The notes: generated by a model from the letters alone, not told the origin. DNA of 64,000 nucleotides from Magnolia sinica (GCF_029962835.1 NC_080582.1:78240177-78304176); one strand, 5' to 3'. Shown: positions 12,634-24,950, counted from the first letter of the stretch. Made by a program: numbers and translations.

Positions 12634-13047
12634 GGGCCTGTTTGGCCAGGCAGATTAAGAGATTAAGAGGGATTAGGAGGGATGGGATGGTAAAATTCCG
12701 GGATATGCCAAACGAGCCAAACAGACCCGGTGAACTTGTCCCAAGATATAGCAAACCCATGGATCTTAAACCTATCCACTGACAATCACCATCATTACCT
12801 TAAAATCCATCCCGTCCCTCCTAATCCTGTTCAATCGTACCTGGGGCGTGTTTGGTTGGACGGATTGGAAGGGATTGGGATGATAAAATCCCGGGATATG
12901 TTGGGCGTGCCAAACAGACTCAGTGAACTTGTCCCGGGATATAGCAATCCCATGGATCTTAAACCAATCCATTGACACCACCATCATTACCTTAAAATCC
13001 ATCCCATCCCTCCTAATCCCATGGGATCTGTCCGGCCAAACAGGCCC
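12634..13047. mobile_element. Tourist-like MITE, head-to-tail dimer
   Basis: The left end GGGCCTGTTTGGCC and the right end GGCCAAACAGGCCC are perfect inverted repeats, flanked by TTA at 12631-12633 and 13048-13050. Inside, two copies of one roughly 205-bp unit follow each other. Both contain ATGGATCTTAAACC and TTACCTTAAAATCCATCCC, and the second starts near 12842 with a GGCGTGTTTGG terminus. The first unit has lost its right terminus. Confidence 0.85.
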
Positions 13048-16000
13048 TTAAGGGTCGTTTGGTGTCCTGGGATTTAGAAGGGCTGAAAGAGAATTTGTTT
13101 CTAGGAAAAGAAATCACTTCAATGTATGAGCTTATTTGGCTCCTTAGAGTTTAAATGGGCCTAAAGAATTCGTTTCTAGGAAACAACATCCATAAGAAAG
13201 ATATTCCAGTGGAAATGTAATTATGTGGAATCCAAAAATTATGTTTGAGTGTTGGGAAAGAGTCAATACGAATTGTAATCTGAGTTACTATTTATTAAAA
13301 AAGAAAAAAGAAAATCCAAACCGTGACCATTGGGAAGGACACCATTCCCTTGTTATTTGCAAGCCAGCCCCCCCACTATATATATATATATATATATATG
13401 TATAAAATGGTGAAAATGCTAGAATAAGCTTCCAACTGGAAATTGTCTTTAAGTTTTTTCTAGGGTCTCCAGAATTTAGTACCAATTGATATGCTTTGAT
13501 ATTAGGTATTCCATGGAAATCAATGGAAATAGAAAGAAAAATGGTTTCTTTTGATTTGATAGTTTAAGGTTTTCTTTGATAACGGTTTTGGTTTTAGATG
13601 TTTGGATAACAAAGAAAATAGTGAATTTCACCTGATTTTGTTCATGGTCCACTTTACATGGAAGGATCATCATCTTTTCTTAGTCATTGGATAACTTTAG
13701 TTATGTGTGTTCTCTTAGCTCAATAAAACATATTTTGCATACTAAAAGGGCTTGTTACATAAGTTAAAACTCAAAAACTTGACCTGAGAAATTTTATTGA
13801 TTGTTGCTTTCTCCAAACCTTTGAGAAAAGCATGAAAAAAAGAGGCTTGAATGATACCATCCCTCTATCACCCAAAAATAAAAGCAGCGATCTCATAGTT
13901 CTTGATTTGTGAAGATACGTAGCTAGGTGCTTCATTTTTCTAGTGGAAGACCAGTCAAGACAAGTCAAGTAACTCGCGCGAATCTTTTTTCTTCCAAAGT
14001 TCTCTACAATGTTGAATAATTCAAAACATAATGGGATTTAAATGTTGTGGAGCCATTGCTAGTAGATTCAGGTGGACTGTTTTTCCTTGTTTTGTCAAAT
14101 CGAGTCCAAGTAAACTATAGTTGACTCTCTTATCGGGAGTGAAGAACATTCTTTACAATGTTAGATCACTAAATAAACTTGATTTCCTTAAGGGCTCATG
14201 TCAGATCTTGGATTTGAAATGCATTGTAATCCAAATCACAATTATATTAGAATCAAGGTGATTCTAAATCATTATTTGGATCCTGAATATTTAGTTTGAA
14301 GTTACATTTGGAAGGCATTTTAATTCTTCGGTATATTCATAGGACTTAGATTTGATTAACTAAATCAGCTTTCATAATCCAAATTTTTATGTGTGTGTGA
14401 TATTAGATGAAATGAGCCCACAAAAAATATACTTTGGCCAAAAAAGAGGAAATTGAGAGCTTTGAGTGGGCCACAAATGCTAAGGATCACAAACAAGTGA
14501 CTTACCAGTGTTTTTTAACCGTCCATTAGATGTCTAATGTTTGGACAGCTCAAATCATTTTATTGATATAATTTTAGTGTTGCAGTCAATAATTAAATTG
14601 TTTTGGAGTATCATCAGTGTGTCATGTGTCCCGTGAAATAATAACCCAGATACACTTTTGTCATATGTGTAACTCTTTCTCCTTAAAAAGAGATAAAAGA
14701 GACATTTTCTTTAGATTAATATGGAAGCTCAGCATTGTGTTGAGATTTCAAGATATACTGAAAATGTAAATTTGAAATATATATCAGGATTTTTACCCAT
14801 GCCTTAGTGGTAGACTCACAAAAGTTGCATTTTCAAATATATATCAGGATTTTTACCCAAGCCTTAGTGGTAGACTCACAAAAGTTTCAACTCTTTCGAT
14901 TTACATCCCACTGCAAAGCTGCCAAATGCAAAAACCAGCTAATTGGATCTGAAACATACCCATTTACCACCAAATCCAAGGTGCCAACTGGCCATGTAAG
15001 TACAGCTACTTTAGTTGTTTTCTTTTAAACTTGTTGTCTTTTATTTTAATTTTTATATTTATTTAATTTTAACTGTGAGGGTTGGTCCTTGATCTATGTT
15101 TCAAGTTGCCGTAGAAACGGTTGGTTTATCAAATCCTACACAGCTCATTTGCAAAAAACTAACAGCTTGTCAAAATATCAATCTAGACCATCCATCCAAT
15201 AGGCCAGATTATCGGTTCCCCATATAATCCAAAAATCACTTTGATTGATTGGTCCAAATCAGCCATTTTGTTTAAATTCTTAGAACAGTGGGCCCACTCA
15301 ACAGACAGTCGAAATCATCAGTCCATCTGTCAACATACATATGGGTTGTACCATAACAGTTGGATGGGATAATTCCTAATATCAAATCATTAAAATTTTT
15401 TTTAAAAAACCCTATATTCCAACTGGTATCTGTTGTGTTGTTGGTTGTATCGGTCAATCCGGCTATTAAAAGACATGTTTTAATCAGCATCCCATGAAAC
15501 GGTATCAGTTCACCATCTATGAAATGAATATATGCCGAATTTGTTACGTGTATATTAATGGCTTGGCTTTGGTGATAGTTTACCACCGCTTTTTAGATGG
15601 TAGTGGCGCATTCATCTTGCAGTGGCACACTTACATATGTTAATCCAGACCGTCCAAGGGGTCCATTTTGGGAGGATCGCCTGAAAAAAAATACACTGAT
15701 TGAAAGAAACCATCTAAATGGTGGCTATAAAATGGTTGCTAGTCCAAATAAGATGGTTAAGATAATTGTGCGACATTCAGTACATCCAGAACGGGACCCA
15801 TGATTTGAATGGTTTGGATTGATCTACATGCACGTCACATGTGTACTGGAGGGATTATATGATCATTGATTTATATAGGTGGGGCAACAGATCATTAATC
15901 CAACCGTTGATATAAAGACATCATAGGTCCACATTCAACTTAAGAATGGCCAAGACTAGATTCCTAGGATGATCTAATCTGAAAGATTTTTGGGGCATGT

Positions 16001-16615
16001 TCAATCCATAGTGCGGCCCACCTAGACGGTTTGGATTGCCTAAAGAGTGGGTCCCACTTGTAGAAACTCAAAACCCTAAAAATGGTGGTGAACTATCACC
16101 ATACTGTCAGTCGTGTGCTCTACGGTGTATTGGCTGGCAATTGCATTTCGGTGAATTAAAGCCGTTCGATTAAAATCAAAGAGTAGCCCACCAAATGTAC
16201 GTTCAGACAAAGCAGTAAAGGCCAAAAAGGGAAGGAAGAGTTCGATACTCTTGCAGATTGTGTGGTTCATACGCACGCACAAAATTATGTACACGTGGCA
16301 CGAAAAAACCAAGTTGAACGGTCCAAGCTCTTGGTAGGTAACAAAACCCAAATCAGATGGATTAAAGAGAATTTTTCGTGGAACTTAGACCATTGAATTT
16401 TTATTTTGACCGTACATTAGTTGTCCAACCAGTCTGCTAGATGGTACATCAATTCACCTCAACTCTCTACTAACAACGCATCTCAAGTGGGTAGGACGAT
16501 TTGGTCGGTTAAAATTTTTTACATGTGTGCCACGTGTACAATTCCAAGTGCATGTTTATGAACAAGCATACTCTACCAGAGTATCAAATGCATTCGATAT
16601 TTTGGGCGTCCATTA
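13048..16615. other. Intergenic, no gene seen
   Basis: MITE-like fragments lie at 13,051-13,200 and 13,480-13,640, a (TA)n tract at 13,376-13,398, and a 60-bp duplication at 14,761-14,880. From about 15,150 onward there are fragments of the GGGCCCAC/ACCGTCCA foldback family. The open frames are short and do not resemble proteins I know. Confidence 0.6.
14761..14880. repeat. 60-bp direct tandem duplication
   Basis: The 14761-14820 segment recurs at 14821-14880 with few changes; both contain ATCAGGATTTTTACCC and CCTTAGTGGTAGACTCACA. The TTAGTGGTAGAC part resembles an A-box of the tRNA-derived repeats elsewhere in this window. Confidence 0.85.
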
Positions 16616-17139
16616 GAGAAATTTAGGACTGTGGACCCCACCTTTTATCCAGCTGTTTTTACGAAGCAATACGAACCTTGTTTTGCAACTTAGACGTGCG
16701 CGTACGGACAACGAATTTGAGGACGAAAATACCCCTCCCTTTCGAAGACGAGCGCTGACGCTCCTCCAACCGAGAGTTGTACGAACGGCTCAAAAGAGAT
16801 CAAAGTTACATGGCCCCACAACTATGTATTTATTATATCCACAACGTTCATCCATATTTCGAGATCATTTCGGAGCATTATCCAAAAAACATTCATATCC
16901 AAAGATCAACTGGACCACACCACAAAGAGCAGCGGGAAAACTGATTTTCACCGTTAAAAATTTTGTAGGGCCCACTACTTGATAGTAAGATCTGTCTTAT
17001 TTTACGTCTCAAGATTAATATGAGCTCGCAAAATAGATGGACGGTTTGGATATAACACAGACCTCATGATGGGACCCACAAAAGGCGGTGGGGATTACAA
17101 CAGCAAAAAAAAAAAAATTTAATAAATAAATAAAAACCC

Positions 17140-17310
17140 TGAAACTATAGCTACGGATTATAACCGTAGCTATAGCCGCAGCCCCTGCTGTATCAAAGGC
17201 CTTTCGATATATCGAAAAAGGTCCCGAACAGTCCAACAAGTTTGCCTCAAAATTCCTGCAGTGTTACCTATAGCTACGGATTATAATCGTAGCCATAACT
17301 GTAGTCTGTT
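17140..17310. repeat. Paired-palindrome block (left copy)
   Basis: Two near-palindromes of the form TAGCTACGGATTATAACCG/TAGC flank about 95 bp containing TTTCGATATATCGAAA and AGTTTGCCTCAAAATT. The block recurs at 19,665-19,850 in direct, not inverted, orientation, although it sits inside the inverted arms. The palindromes resemble subterminal repeats of CACTA transposons, but no CACTA ends are seen. Confidence 0.6.
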
Positions 17311-17592
17311 GCAGTTCGTTTTTAATTTTTTTTTTTTTTTACATGGAGAACTTTATTCTACTTACATTTTTCTCTAATACATATTTATATAAATATGTAT
17401 ATATAAGCATATAAATTTTTTTTTTTCTTTTTTAATTCATTTATTTATTTATTTATTCAACAAGCATATCTCCTAAACTAAAATGATTTACTTAACATAC
17501 CACATATGATTTTGGAGTAGGAGAAGTTAATTTAGCCAACAAACCTAGTTATTTTCCAAGATTCCATCAGGTCGATGATTGAAAATCTATTT

Positions 17593-17760
17593 CATTCACT
17601 TCGTGGTCAATTTCAATCACTTCGTGGTCAAATTGAAAATTGAGCGGGGCAAACTAGAAATTCAGCGGGGTAAACATGAAATTTAGAGGGGCAAACTTGA
17701 AATTGAGCGGGGCAAACATGAAGTTGAGCGGGGCAAACATGAAATTGAGCGAGGCAAACG
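17593..17760. repeat. 21-bp minisatellite, array 1
   Basis: About eight units. The first two are CACTTCGTGGTCAATTTCAAT-like in the reverse sense, then units AAATTGAGCGGGGCAAAC plus three variable bases run forward. The orientation therefore switches inside the array near 17,630. Confidence 0.85.
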
Positions 17761-18535
17761 GTGGGAAACAAAATATATTTGTGTTTTCCCCTCATTAATG
17801 TTTAAGAGATCTTATGAACCAGTTAGATGGAAAATAAACATATTAGGCCTAGAAGCACTAGTCTGTTTGGAGCTCAGAACTGGCAGGGCAATACTTAATC
17901 CACCGTTAGACTTTCTTAACATGTCAGCGCATCAAATGATCGCGTGTTGTGCTGGAGAGGGAAACTGATTGGCTGGTGTACAGCTGCTGTAGGTACGTGT
18001 CGTTGGAAGAGGAGCACTGACGCTCCTCGATCTCCACGTTGTACGAACGGTTCAAAGGAGATCAAAGTTACATAGCCACACAGTGATGTATTTATTATAT
18101 CTAGATGATTTTAAAGCATTATCTAAAAAACTGAATCATATCTAAAGATCATCTGGACCACACCATAAATAGTAGTAACAATAATGATTTTCAGCGTTAA
18201 ACAATTTGTGGGGCCCACCGTAATGTTTATTTTACATCCAATCTTTTCATAAGGTCACAAACACCCGAATGAAGAGTAAAAACAAATTTCATATTGATCC
18301 AAAACTTTTGTGAGCCCAAAAAGGGTTTCAATGGTAGATGTTCAATCCTCTACTTATTTTTGCAGTGTGGTCCACTTGATAGTTAGATCTGTCTTATTTT
18401 TCATCTCAAGCCTTAAGATAAGATCCCCAAATGGAAGTATGATCGGATATAACATATACCTCGTGATAAGACTCACAGAACTTTCTCCCATGGCTACTCC
18501 CCTATATAAAATGCATTCGGTCCCTAACACAGATC

Positions 18536-18952
18536 TCATGTTTGCCCCGCTCAATTTCATGTTTGCCCCGCTTAATTTCTAGTTTGCCCCTCTCAATTTC
18601 ATGTTTGCCCCGCTTAATTTCTAGTTTGCCCCGCTCAATTTCATATTTGCCCCGCTGAATTTCTAGTTTGCCCCACTAAAATTCTCGTTGGCCCCGCTCA
18701 ATTTCATGTTTGCCCCGCTCAATTTCTAGTTTGCCCCGCTCAATTTCTCGTTGGCCCCGCTCAATTTCATGTTTGCCTCGCTCAATTTCATGTTTGCGTC
18801 ACTCAATTTCTAGTTTGCCCTGCTCAATTTCATGTTTGCCCCGCTCAATTTTTAGTTTGTCCCGCTCAATTTCTAGTTTGCCTCGCTCAATTTCTACTTT
18901 GCCCCGCTCAATTTCTAATTTGCCTTGCTTAATTTTCATGTTCGCCCCGCTC
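18536..18952. repeat. 21-bp minisatellite, array 2 (reverse orientation)
   Basis: About 20 units of GTTTGCCCCGCTCAATTT plus three variable bases (CAT, CTA and others), the reverse complement of arrays 1 and 3. Because 21 is a multiple of three, several frames stay open on both strands. Confidence 0.9.
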
Positions 18953-19144
18953 AAAAGAGTTCAAAGTTACATGGGCCCCACAATTTTTTATTTATTATAT
19001 CCACAACGTTCATCCATATTTCGAGATCATTTGGGAGCATTATATAAAAAAAGGAATCATATCCAAAGATCAACTGGACCACATTATAAAGAGCAGCAGG
19101 AAAATTGATTTTCATTGTTAAAAATTTTGTAAGGCCCACCATAA

Positions 19145-19402
19145 TAGAAATTGAGTGGAGCAAACTAGAAATTGAGTGGGGCAAACTGAAAATTGAGCGA
19201 GGCAAACATGAAATTGAGCGGGACAAATTAGAAATTGAGTGGGGCAAACATGAAATTGAGCGGGGCAAACTGAAAATTGAGCGGGGCAAACTAGAAATTA
19301 AGCGGGGTAAACATGAAATTGAGCAGGGCAAACTGAAAATTGAGCGGGGCAAACATAAAATTGATCGCGAAGTAAATGAAATTGATCACGAAGTGAATGA
19401 AA
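19145..19402. repeat. 21-bp minisatellite, array 3 (forward orientation)
   Basis: About twelve units of AAATTGAGCGGGGCAAAC plus CTA, CTG or ATG. It ends in diverged units with GATCGCGAAG and GATCACGAAG that mirror the start of array 1. Confidence 0.88.
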
Positions 19403-19664
19403 TGGATTTTCAATCGTCGACCTGATGGAATCTTGAAAAATAACTGGTTTGGTTGGCTAAAGTAGCTTCTCCTACTCGAAAATCATATAGGGTATGTCAA
19501 GTAACTAATTTTAGTTTAGAAGATATTCTTGTTAAATGAATAAAGAAAGAAATGAAAAAAAGCGAGAATTTATATATATATATATATTAGAGAATATTGT
19601 AGGTAGAATAAAGTTCTCCATGTAAAAAAATAAAAAATAAAATAAATTGTAGAGATTGGCACAG

Positions 19665-19850
19665 GCTACAGTTATGGCTACGGTCATAACTACGGTTATA
19701 ATCCATAGCTATAGATCCTACGATATATCGAACATCTTTCGATATTATCAAAAAAGTCCAGAACTGTCCAGTGAATTTGCCTAAAAAATTGTAATTTTCG
19801 ATACACTATTGCTATGGATTATAACTGTAGCCATAACCGTACCTATACTG
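19665..19850. repeat. Paired-palindrome block (right copy)
   Basis: Same architecture as the copy at 17,140-17,310: TACGGTTATAATCC palindromes at both sides of a core with CGATATATCGAACATC and GAATTTGCCTAAAAAATT. Core orientation is direct relative to the left copy. Confidence 0.6.
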
Positions 19851-20533
19851 CGCGGTCGGCAGTGCCGCTGCAGTATGTGGTTTTCTTTTTTTTGTTAATG
19901 TTGTGTTGCTTATGTGGGTCCCATCATGAGGTCTGTGTTATATCCAAACCGTCCATCTATTTGGCATGCTCATATTAAATCTTAGACGAAAAATAAGATA
20001 GATCTAACTATCAAGTTGACCACACTCTAAAAGGCAGTGGGGAATTGAATATCTACCATTGAAACACTTTTAGGGGTTACAGAAGTTTTGGATCATTATA
20101 AAAGTTGTTTTTCCTCTTCATCCAGGTCTTTGTGACCCTATGAATGAAATTAGACAGGGAGGATTTCTCACAAACATCACATGGGCCCCCTAAAGGTTTC
20201 TAATGGTTGACGCTCATTCAACACTGTTTCCTGTAATGTGGTACACTTGAGATTTGGATATACCTCATTTTTGGTCTCATACCATAAAATGATCTGGAAA
20301 AGTATATGGACGGCATGGATGAAAAAAATACATCATGGTGGGGCCCACAGACCACTGACCATCCGCCATTGGCTGGTGGCAGGCGGAGTACCCAATCCGT
20401 TTCCGTGAAAGGAGGGGTATTTTCGTCCTCAAATTCGCTGTCCGCACGTGCAGGTATAAGTTGCAAAACAAAGTTTGTATTGTTTCGTAAAAACAGCTGG
20501 ATTAAAGGTGGGTTCCACAGTCCCAAATTTCTC

Positions 20534-23003
20534 CGTCCATTAACAACATCCACATGGGCGCACCAAAGTCGAAAGGGTCTGAGATTCAAAACAGTTGCAC
20601 GAACGAACAATACCTAAATGCAAAATCAGAGCTTTTCTAAGCCCACACGTGTGTACAATAAAGCTCATGTACGCGCCACACGTGTACCAGCATGGCAAGG
20701 TAAGGTTAAGATCCAATCCATACATCAGAACGGCACTAGCATCCTGATATTCTAGACCAAGAATCAGGTTGACCCACTTTTCAAGTGGGCCACAGTTTGC
20801 GAAATCGAATGGATGAAATTTCTAACCCATCCACCTATTATGGACCATGTGATGACTGGACCAGATTTATTTTTTGGGGAGTACGTAAAAGGTTAGATGA
20901 ACATGATGGGTGGATTGGATCTCAAAGTGCCTTGCTGGCACACGTGTGGCGTGTGCGGTTAGCAAAGCTCACAAAACCAACCACCCACGTGGACGTACCC
21001 AACAAAGTTGAAAATTAGCTAATGTAGAAAGAAAAAACCAATCGCACATGATACCGAAACCAACACATGTGGAACCCACTGTGATGTATGTAATTTAAAT
21101 CTACACTGTCCATTCATTTTTCCAGCTCACTTTAGGGCATGATCCCAAAAATGAAGCAGATCCAAATCTTAGATGGACCATACCACAGGAAATCAGTCCC
21201 AAAAATGAAGCAGATCCAAATCTTAGATGGACCATACCACAGGAAATAGTTGTGATTGAATCCCCACAATTAAAAACCTTTTGGGACCCAACGAAATGTT
21301 TATTTGCCATCTAACATGTGGATAAAGGTCACAAAGACGTGGATGAAGAGACTACACAAGTATCAGTTAGATGCAAAACTTTCGTAGCTCATGAGATATT
21401 TTAACGTTCGATTATCAGGGTTTCTTGTATTATGGTCCTTGTGATATTTGAGTTCGTTTAGTTTGCATACCATCTGACAGTTCCTAGCCGTCGCAAACTC
21501 TACTCGACCCAAGAAATTCACTTTCAATGTCCTACATGTATTGATTTTCTCTTCTTCAACGTAATCAAGTTCATCATCCTATGGATATAAAGAAAATACA
21601 CCACGGAAGGCCTCATGGTCAGGATCCCACCCAGCGCGCTCACCAAGACCTAATTACTGGCTAGAGATGGACGGTCTTGACAGGAGATCTGTGGGGCAAA
21701 CCATGATGTATGTGTTATCCACACCGTGCATTCATCTCTACAGATAATTTAGAGCATGATCTCAAAAAAGTAGTTAGAAGGCTCAAGTGGACCACTAAAT
21801 ATAGAACAGTGAGATTTCAAAAAAGAGGTAGATCTAAGGCTCAAGTGGACCACATCATAGAAAATAGTGGGATGAATGTCTACTGTTGGAAACCTACTTT
21901 TGGATTGAGTTGGTATTTACGGTTTTCCTTTGTGGGGTCTTTCTGACCTTATGAAAAGGTTGGATGGCAAATAAAAATCACGTGTGGAGCTTAAGAAGAT
22001 TTCAATGGTAGGGTATTGTCACTACTACTTCATGTGGTGTGGTCCACTCAAGCCTTGGATCTGACTCCTTTTTAGGCTCATGCTCTAAAATAATCTGTCA
22101 AAATGGATAGACGGCGTGGATCACCCCAACACTTCACTAGTTTTTAATGTGGGCTCCCATGAAGTTTTTAATGGTGAGGATTCAATCCCTACTGTTTCCT
22201 GTGATATGGTCCACATAAGATTTAGATCTAGTTTATTTTTAAGGTCATGCCTTAAAATAAGCTTTCAAAACAGTTTAACGGTGTGGATTTAAGACACATA
22301 AATCACTGTGAGCCCCACACTCAGGTGACTCATCCACCTCAGTGGATCCGGGGTCTCACCTAACCAATCCGCGCCATAGCTAGTAAGTTATTTATAGTAC
22401 TTTAGGAAAGCACAATTAAAGTTGGACATATTTACGCTCAAGGTTAAGTAGCCGTTGAAGTTTGTTATAAGGGTAATTTAATAATTTTATGGGGATTTTT
22501 TTTTGTTCTCTGTTTGCGCACGTACCACCACCATGCAATGATGGTGGATGGGACTCTTAACTGGCATTTTGAAATGGGCTTTTGGGATTTTGCGTCTAGA
22601 TTCGCGTAGATAATTTTTAAATGGTGAAGGATGCACCGTGTAAAGTATACTCGAGTTTACGTTTTATCAGGTGGGGCCCATTTTTCAATCATCCGAACCA
22701 TGGGTGCGGCAGGATTTGCTGTGGATGGACCATCTTGGTCGTCCTTTCAGTTGAATGTGAACCGTTGCTGTATTTCTCTGGTTAACCGTGTATTTGATGG
22801 GACACGAATTGAATGGATAGTATTATGCTATGGAGGATGTTTTCGAGATGGGGTCCATCAACCTTGAGGCCCAACAGACCAATGGTAATGGTCTGGATCC
22901 ATGAACTACGACTGTAAATCAACTTGAAGACTACTCCGAATTGGTGGCCCACTCTTATATCTACCGTGAGCATGTGCAATGATCAGAACCGTTAACTTAC
23001 TGG
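20534..23003. other. Intergenic foldback-repeat cluster
   Basis: At least three degenerate members of the GGGCCCACC/ACCGTCCA family occur here (around 20,640-21,000, 21,060-21,420 and 21,640-22,330), with CACACGTGTG palindromes at 20,646 and 20,940. An exact duplication of about 57 bp lies at 21,142-21,255. I find no protein-coding gene. Confidence 0.55.
21142..21255. repeat. Exact tandem duplication of about 57 bp
   Basis: Two copies of the segment beginning CCCAAAAATGAAGCAGATCC and ending CCACAGGAAAT follow one another without visible differences. It lies inside a foldback-family element and looks recent. Confidence 0.85.
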
Positions 23004-23008
23004 GCCTC

Positions 23009-23669
23009 TGACGCAGGGGAGGACGTGAGGTCGAGCACCGTCTTCCTCAAGAGGATAACTATTCCGAATCCACGGAATTTCTCTGAACTCCTCACAGAGA
23101 CTTCTCAAATCCACGAGGAAAGAAAGCAGAAAATAGAAATAAATTCTAATAAATTCGAAATTGATTGATGAATAATTAATAATTCCCTAATGTGTCTCCT
23201 TACACCATTAATATAGGAAAAAAAATAAACTAAAATTCGTAATTACCAAAAATAGCAAAATTCTAACTCTAATAAAAATCCTAATTCTAATAAAACTCTT
23301 CTAAGGCCTAATTTCTAAAAATAAAAATTGCAAATAAACTTTCTCTAGAAGAGTCCTAGTATAACTAAAAGTTATTTCTAAAAGGAAAGAAAATCTAAAA
23401 CTCTAAAAATATTTAAAAAATCAGAATTACTAAAAATAGTAAAATTTTCCTGAAAATTCTTTTTTGAGCTGAAAGCGCGCCTTTTCTGACGAAATGGACA
23501 GATGCGACCCACTTTGTGGGTCGGTTCACCTCGGATGGCCCATTTCAGTAAAAATTGATAGGTTGTCCGCCCCATAACGATACTCGGATCAAAAGTTATA
23601 GTCAATTCACGGTCCATCTTCTTTTGGCTCAACCATGCTAGGAACGTGTCTGTGACAGGTTCTACATCA
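23009..23669 (-). repeat. 3' LTR (661 bp)
   Basis: Direct partner of the 5' LTR. The two match up to GACAGGTTCTACATCA and diverge immediately after it, which fixes the boundary. Confidence 0.93.
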
Positions 23670-23744
23670 CTGTATTGGATACTGGTCTGAACAATGACAA
23701 TTAATGGCACATGAGTCTGAGATAACTTCTGACGCCGATGTTCA

Positions 23745-24938
23745 TTAGACTTTTTTTTTGTACTTAGCATTAAGCTTTTGAGCCGATACGATACATATAC
23801 TCATGCTTTCCTTGACTTGACTAATATCGATTAATTCCTTCACATCTGTCTTCAAGATTTCATATTTTTTCTGATAATGTGGGCAATTAGGTGGACTTGC
23901 CCCTGCGATGGGATCAACGTGATTTTGCATATCTCGTATGAGAGGTAATTTATTAGGGAGTTCATCGAGCACAACCCCCTTGAACTCTTGCGATACTGGT
24001 TCCAAATCCTCTAGGATATTCACAGGCTCCACATATTTTTTCTCTTCAACTACTGCATATATGTCTCCCGTTTCCTCAGATTGTTTAACAAAGGCCTGTT
24101 CAGTCATGAGAGATTGTCCCTCCACTTTAGAAGTCTTGAGTTGGCTCACCGTTCCCATAAGGGTCACATGTTTTCCACTGATGAATCCTGTGGTTTGTTG
24201 CAACTCTGTTTTGACCCGGTCACCTCTCGCCGACAAATAATAGGATTTCTCTGCATAACCCTTTAATGATTGGTTATCTTGCCAATAATTTTGATTTTAT
24301 TGGAATAATACCTGATCGTAATTGGTAGGGAAGAATCGCATGCACAATAACTTCTTCATCAGCGACCACATGCGGATTGACGCCTTTATCTGTCTCGTTC
24401 GCTCGAGTTGAAGTTGCTCCCACCAATCTGAAGCTCTGCCCGTCAACTTGTAGGCTACGAGTTTAACTTTATTTTCTTCCATTATGTTCATGTAGTCGAA
24501 GAAACGTTCGACTTTAAGCAACCAATCGAGGAAGTCCTTGAAGTAGAGTTGACCATTAAAACTAGGAAGATCGACTTTCATCTTGAATTCTTGATCCATC
24601 CGATCTACCTGATCAATGGCTCGTCTAGGATGCTGTAAAATTATGTTGCTAGATCCCACTTTATTAGGAGGGATCCTGTGGTTCACTGATAGCGTCGCCC
24701 TACGATCAATATGATTACTAATTCTAGCAATTGTTGATGGTGGATCACCACCATGAACACGGAGCTGCCCTAGGGCCTCCGCCAAACGATCAGCCATGTG
24801 ATCAATAGAAGCCTGCAGCTCTTGCATGGCTTGCCGATTCTCTCGCCGTGCTGCTTCGAAAGCTGTCGCCATTAAAGGTAAATTCCCTGGAACATCGCCC
24901 ATGGGATTGTTATTAGACCTGTTGTTAGAAGCCATCAA
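23745..24938 (-). pseudogene. Retrotransposon gag joined to the start of pol, with an internal stop
   Basis: One minus-strand frame of 398 codons runs from ATG at 24938 to 23745, interrupted by one TAA at 24297-24299. The N-terminal part has a coiled region and the Ty3/gypsy gag signature (LPSFNGQLYFKDFLDWL, LTGRASDWWEQLQ, MRFFPTNYDQVLFQ). After the stop, gag-like sequence (LSARGDRV) passes into the region just before reverse transcriptase (EEKKYVEPVNILEDLEPV, ELPNKLPLIRDMQNHVD). It ends before any catalytic motif. The zinc knuckle, protease and polymerase active site are absent. It cannot support its own movement. Confidence 0.88.
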
Positions 24939-24950
24939 TCCAAGGAAAAA

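Larger units (their letters stand above)
16616..20533. mobile_element. Large foldback element or nested composite with long inverted arms
   Basis: Termini 16616-16741 and 20410-20533 are inverted repeats of about 125 bp, sharing TCCAGCTGTTTTTACGAA, GAATTTGAGGACGAAAATAC and ACCCCTCC. Further inward the arms pair again: 16975-17095 with 19911-20030 (GACCTCATGATGGGACCCA on the left) and 17400-17640 with 19370-19620 (GATTCCATCAGGTCGA, CACTTCGTGGTCAA). A roughly 190-bp block is repeated in direct orientation at 16793-16982 and 18955-19140, with a diverged copy near 18045-18240. No transposase is visible, so it is non-autonomous. The class is uncertain; long inverted ends would fit a MULE-like or foldback element. 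Confidence 0.7.

Noticed and set aside
18710-19108. Open frame of 132 codons rich in PRSIS heptads
   Set aside because: It follows the 21-bp minisatellite exactly and then runs into a repeat copy; similar frames occur on the other strand. No known domain.
17593-19402. CRISPR-like array
   Set aside because: The units are contiguous with no unique spacers, and the genome is a plant nuclear genome with introns.
23378-23770. Minus-strand open frame containing LAWLSQKKMDRELTITFDPS
   Set aside because: The same sequence is in both LTRs of the retrotransposon, so it is LTR sequence rather than a gene.
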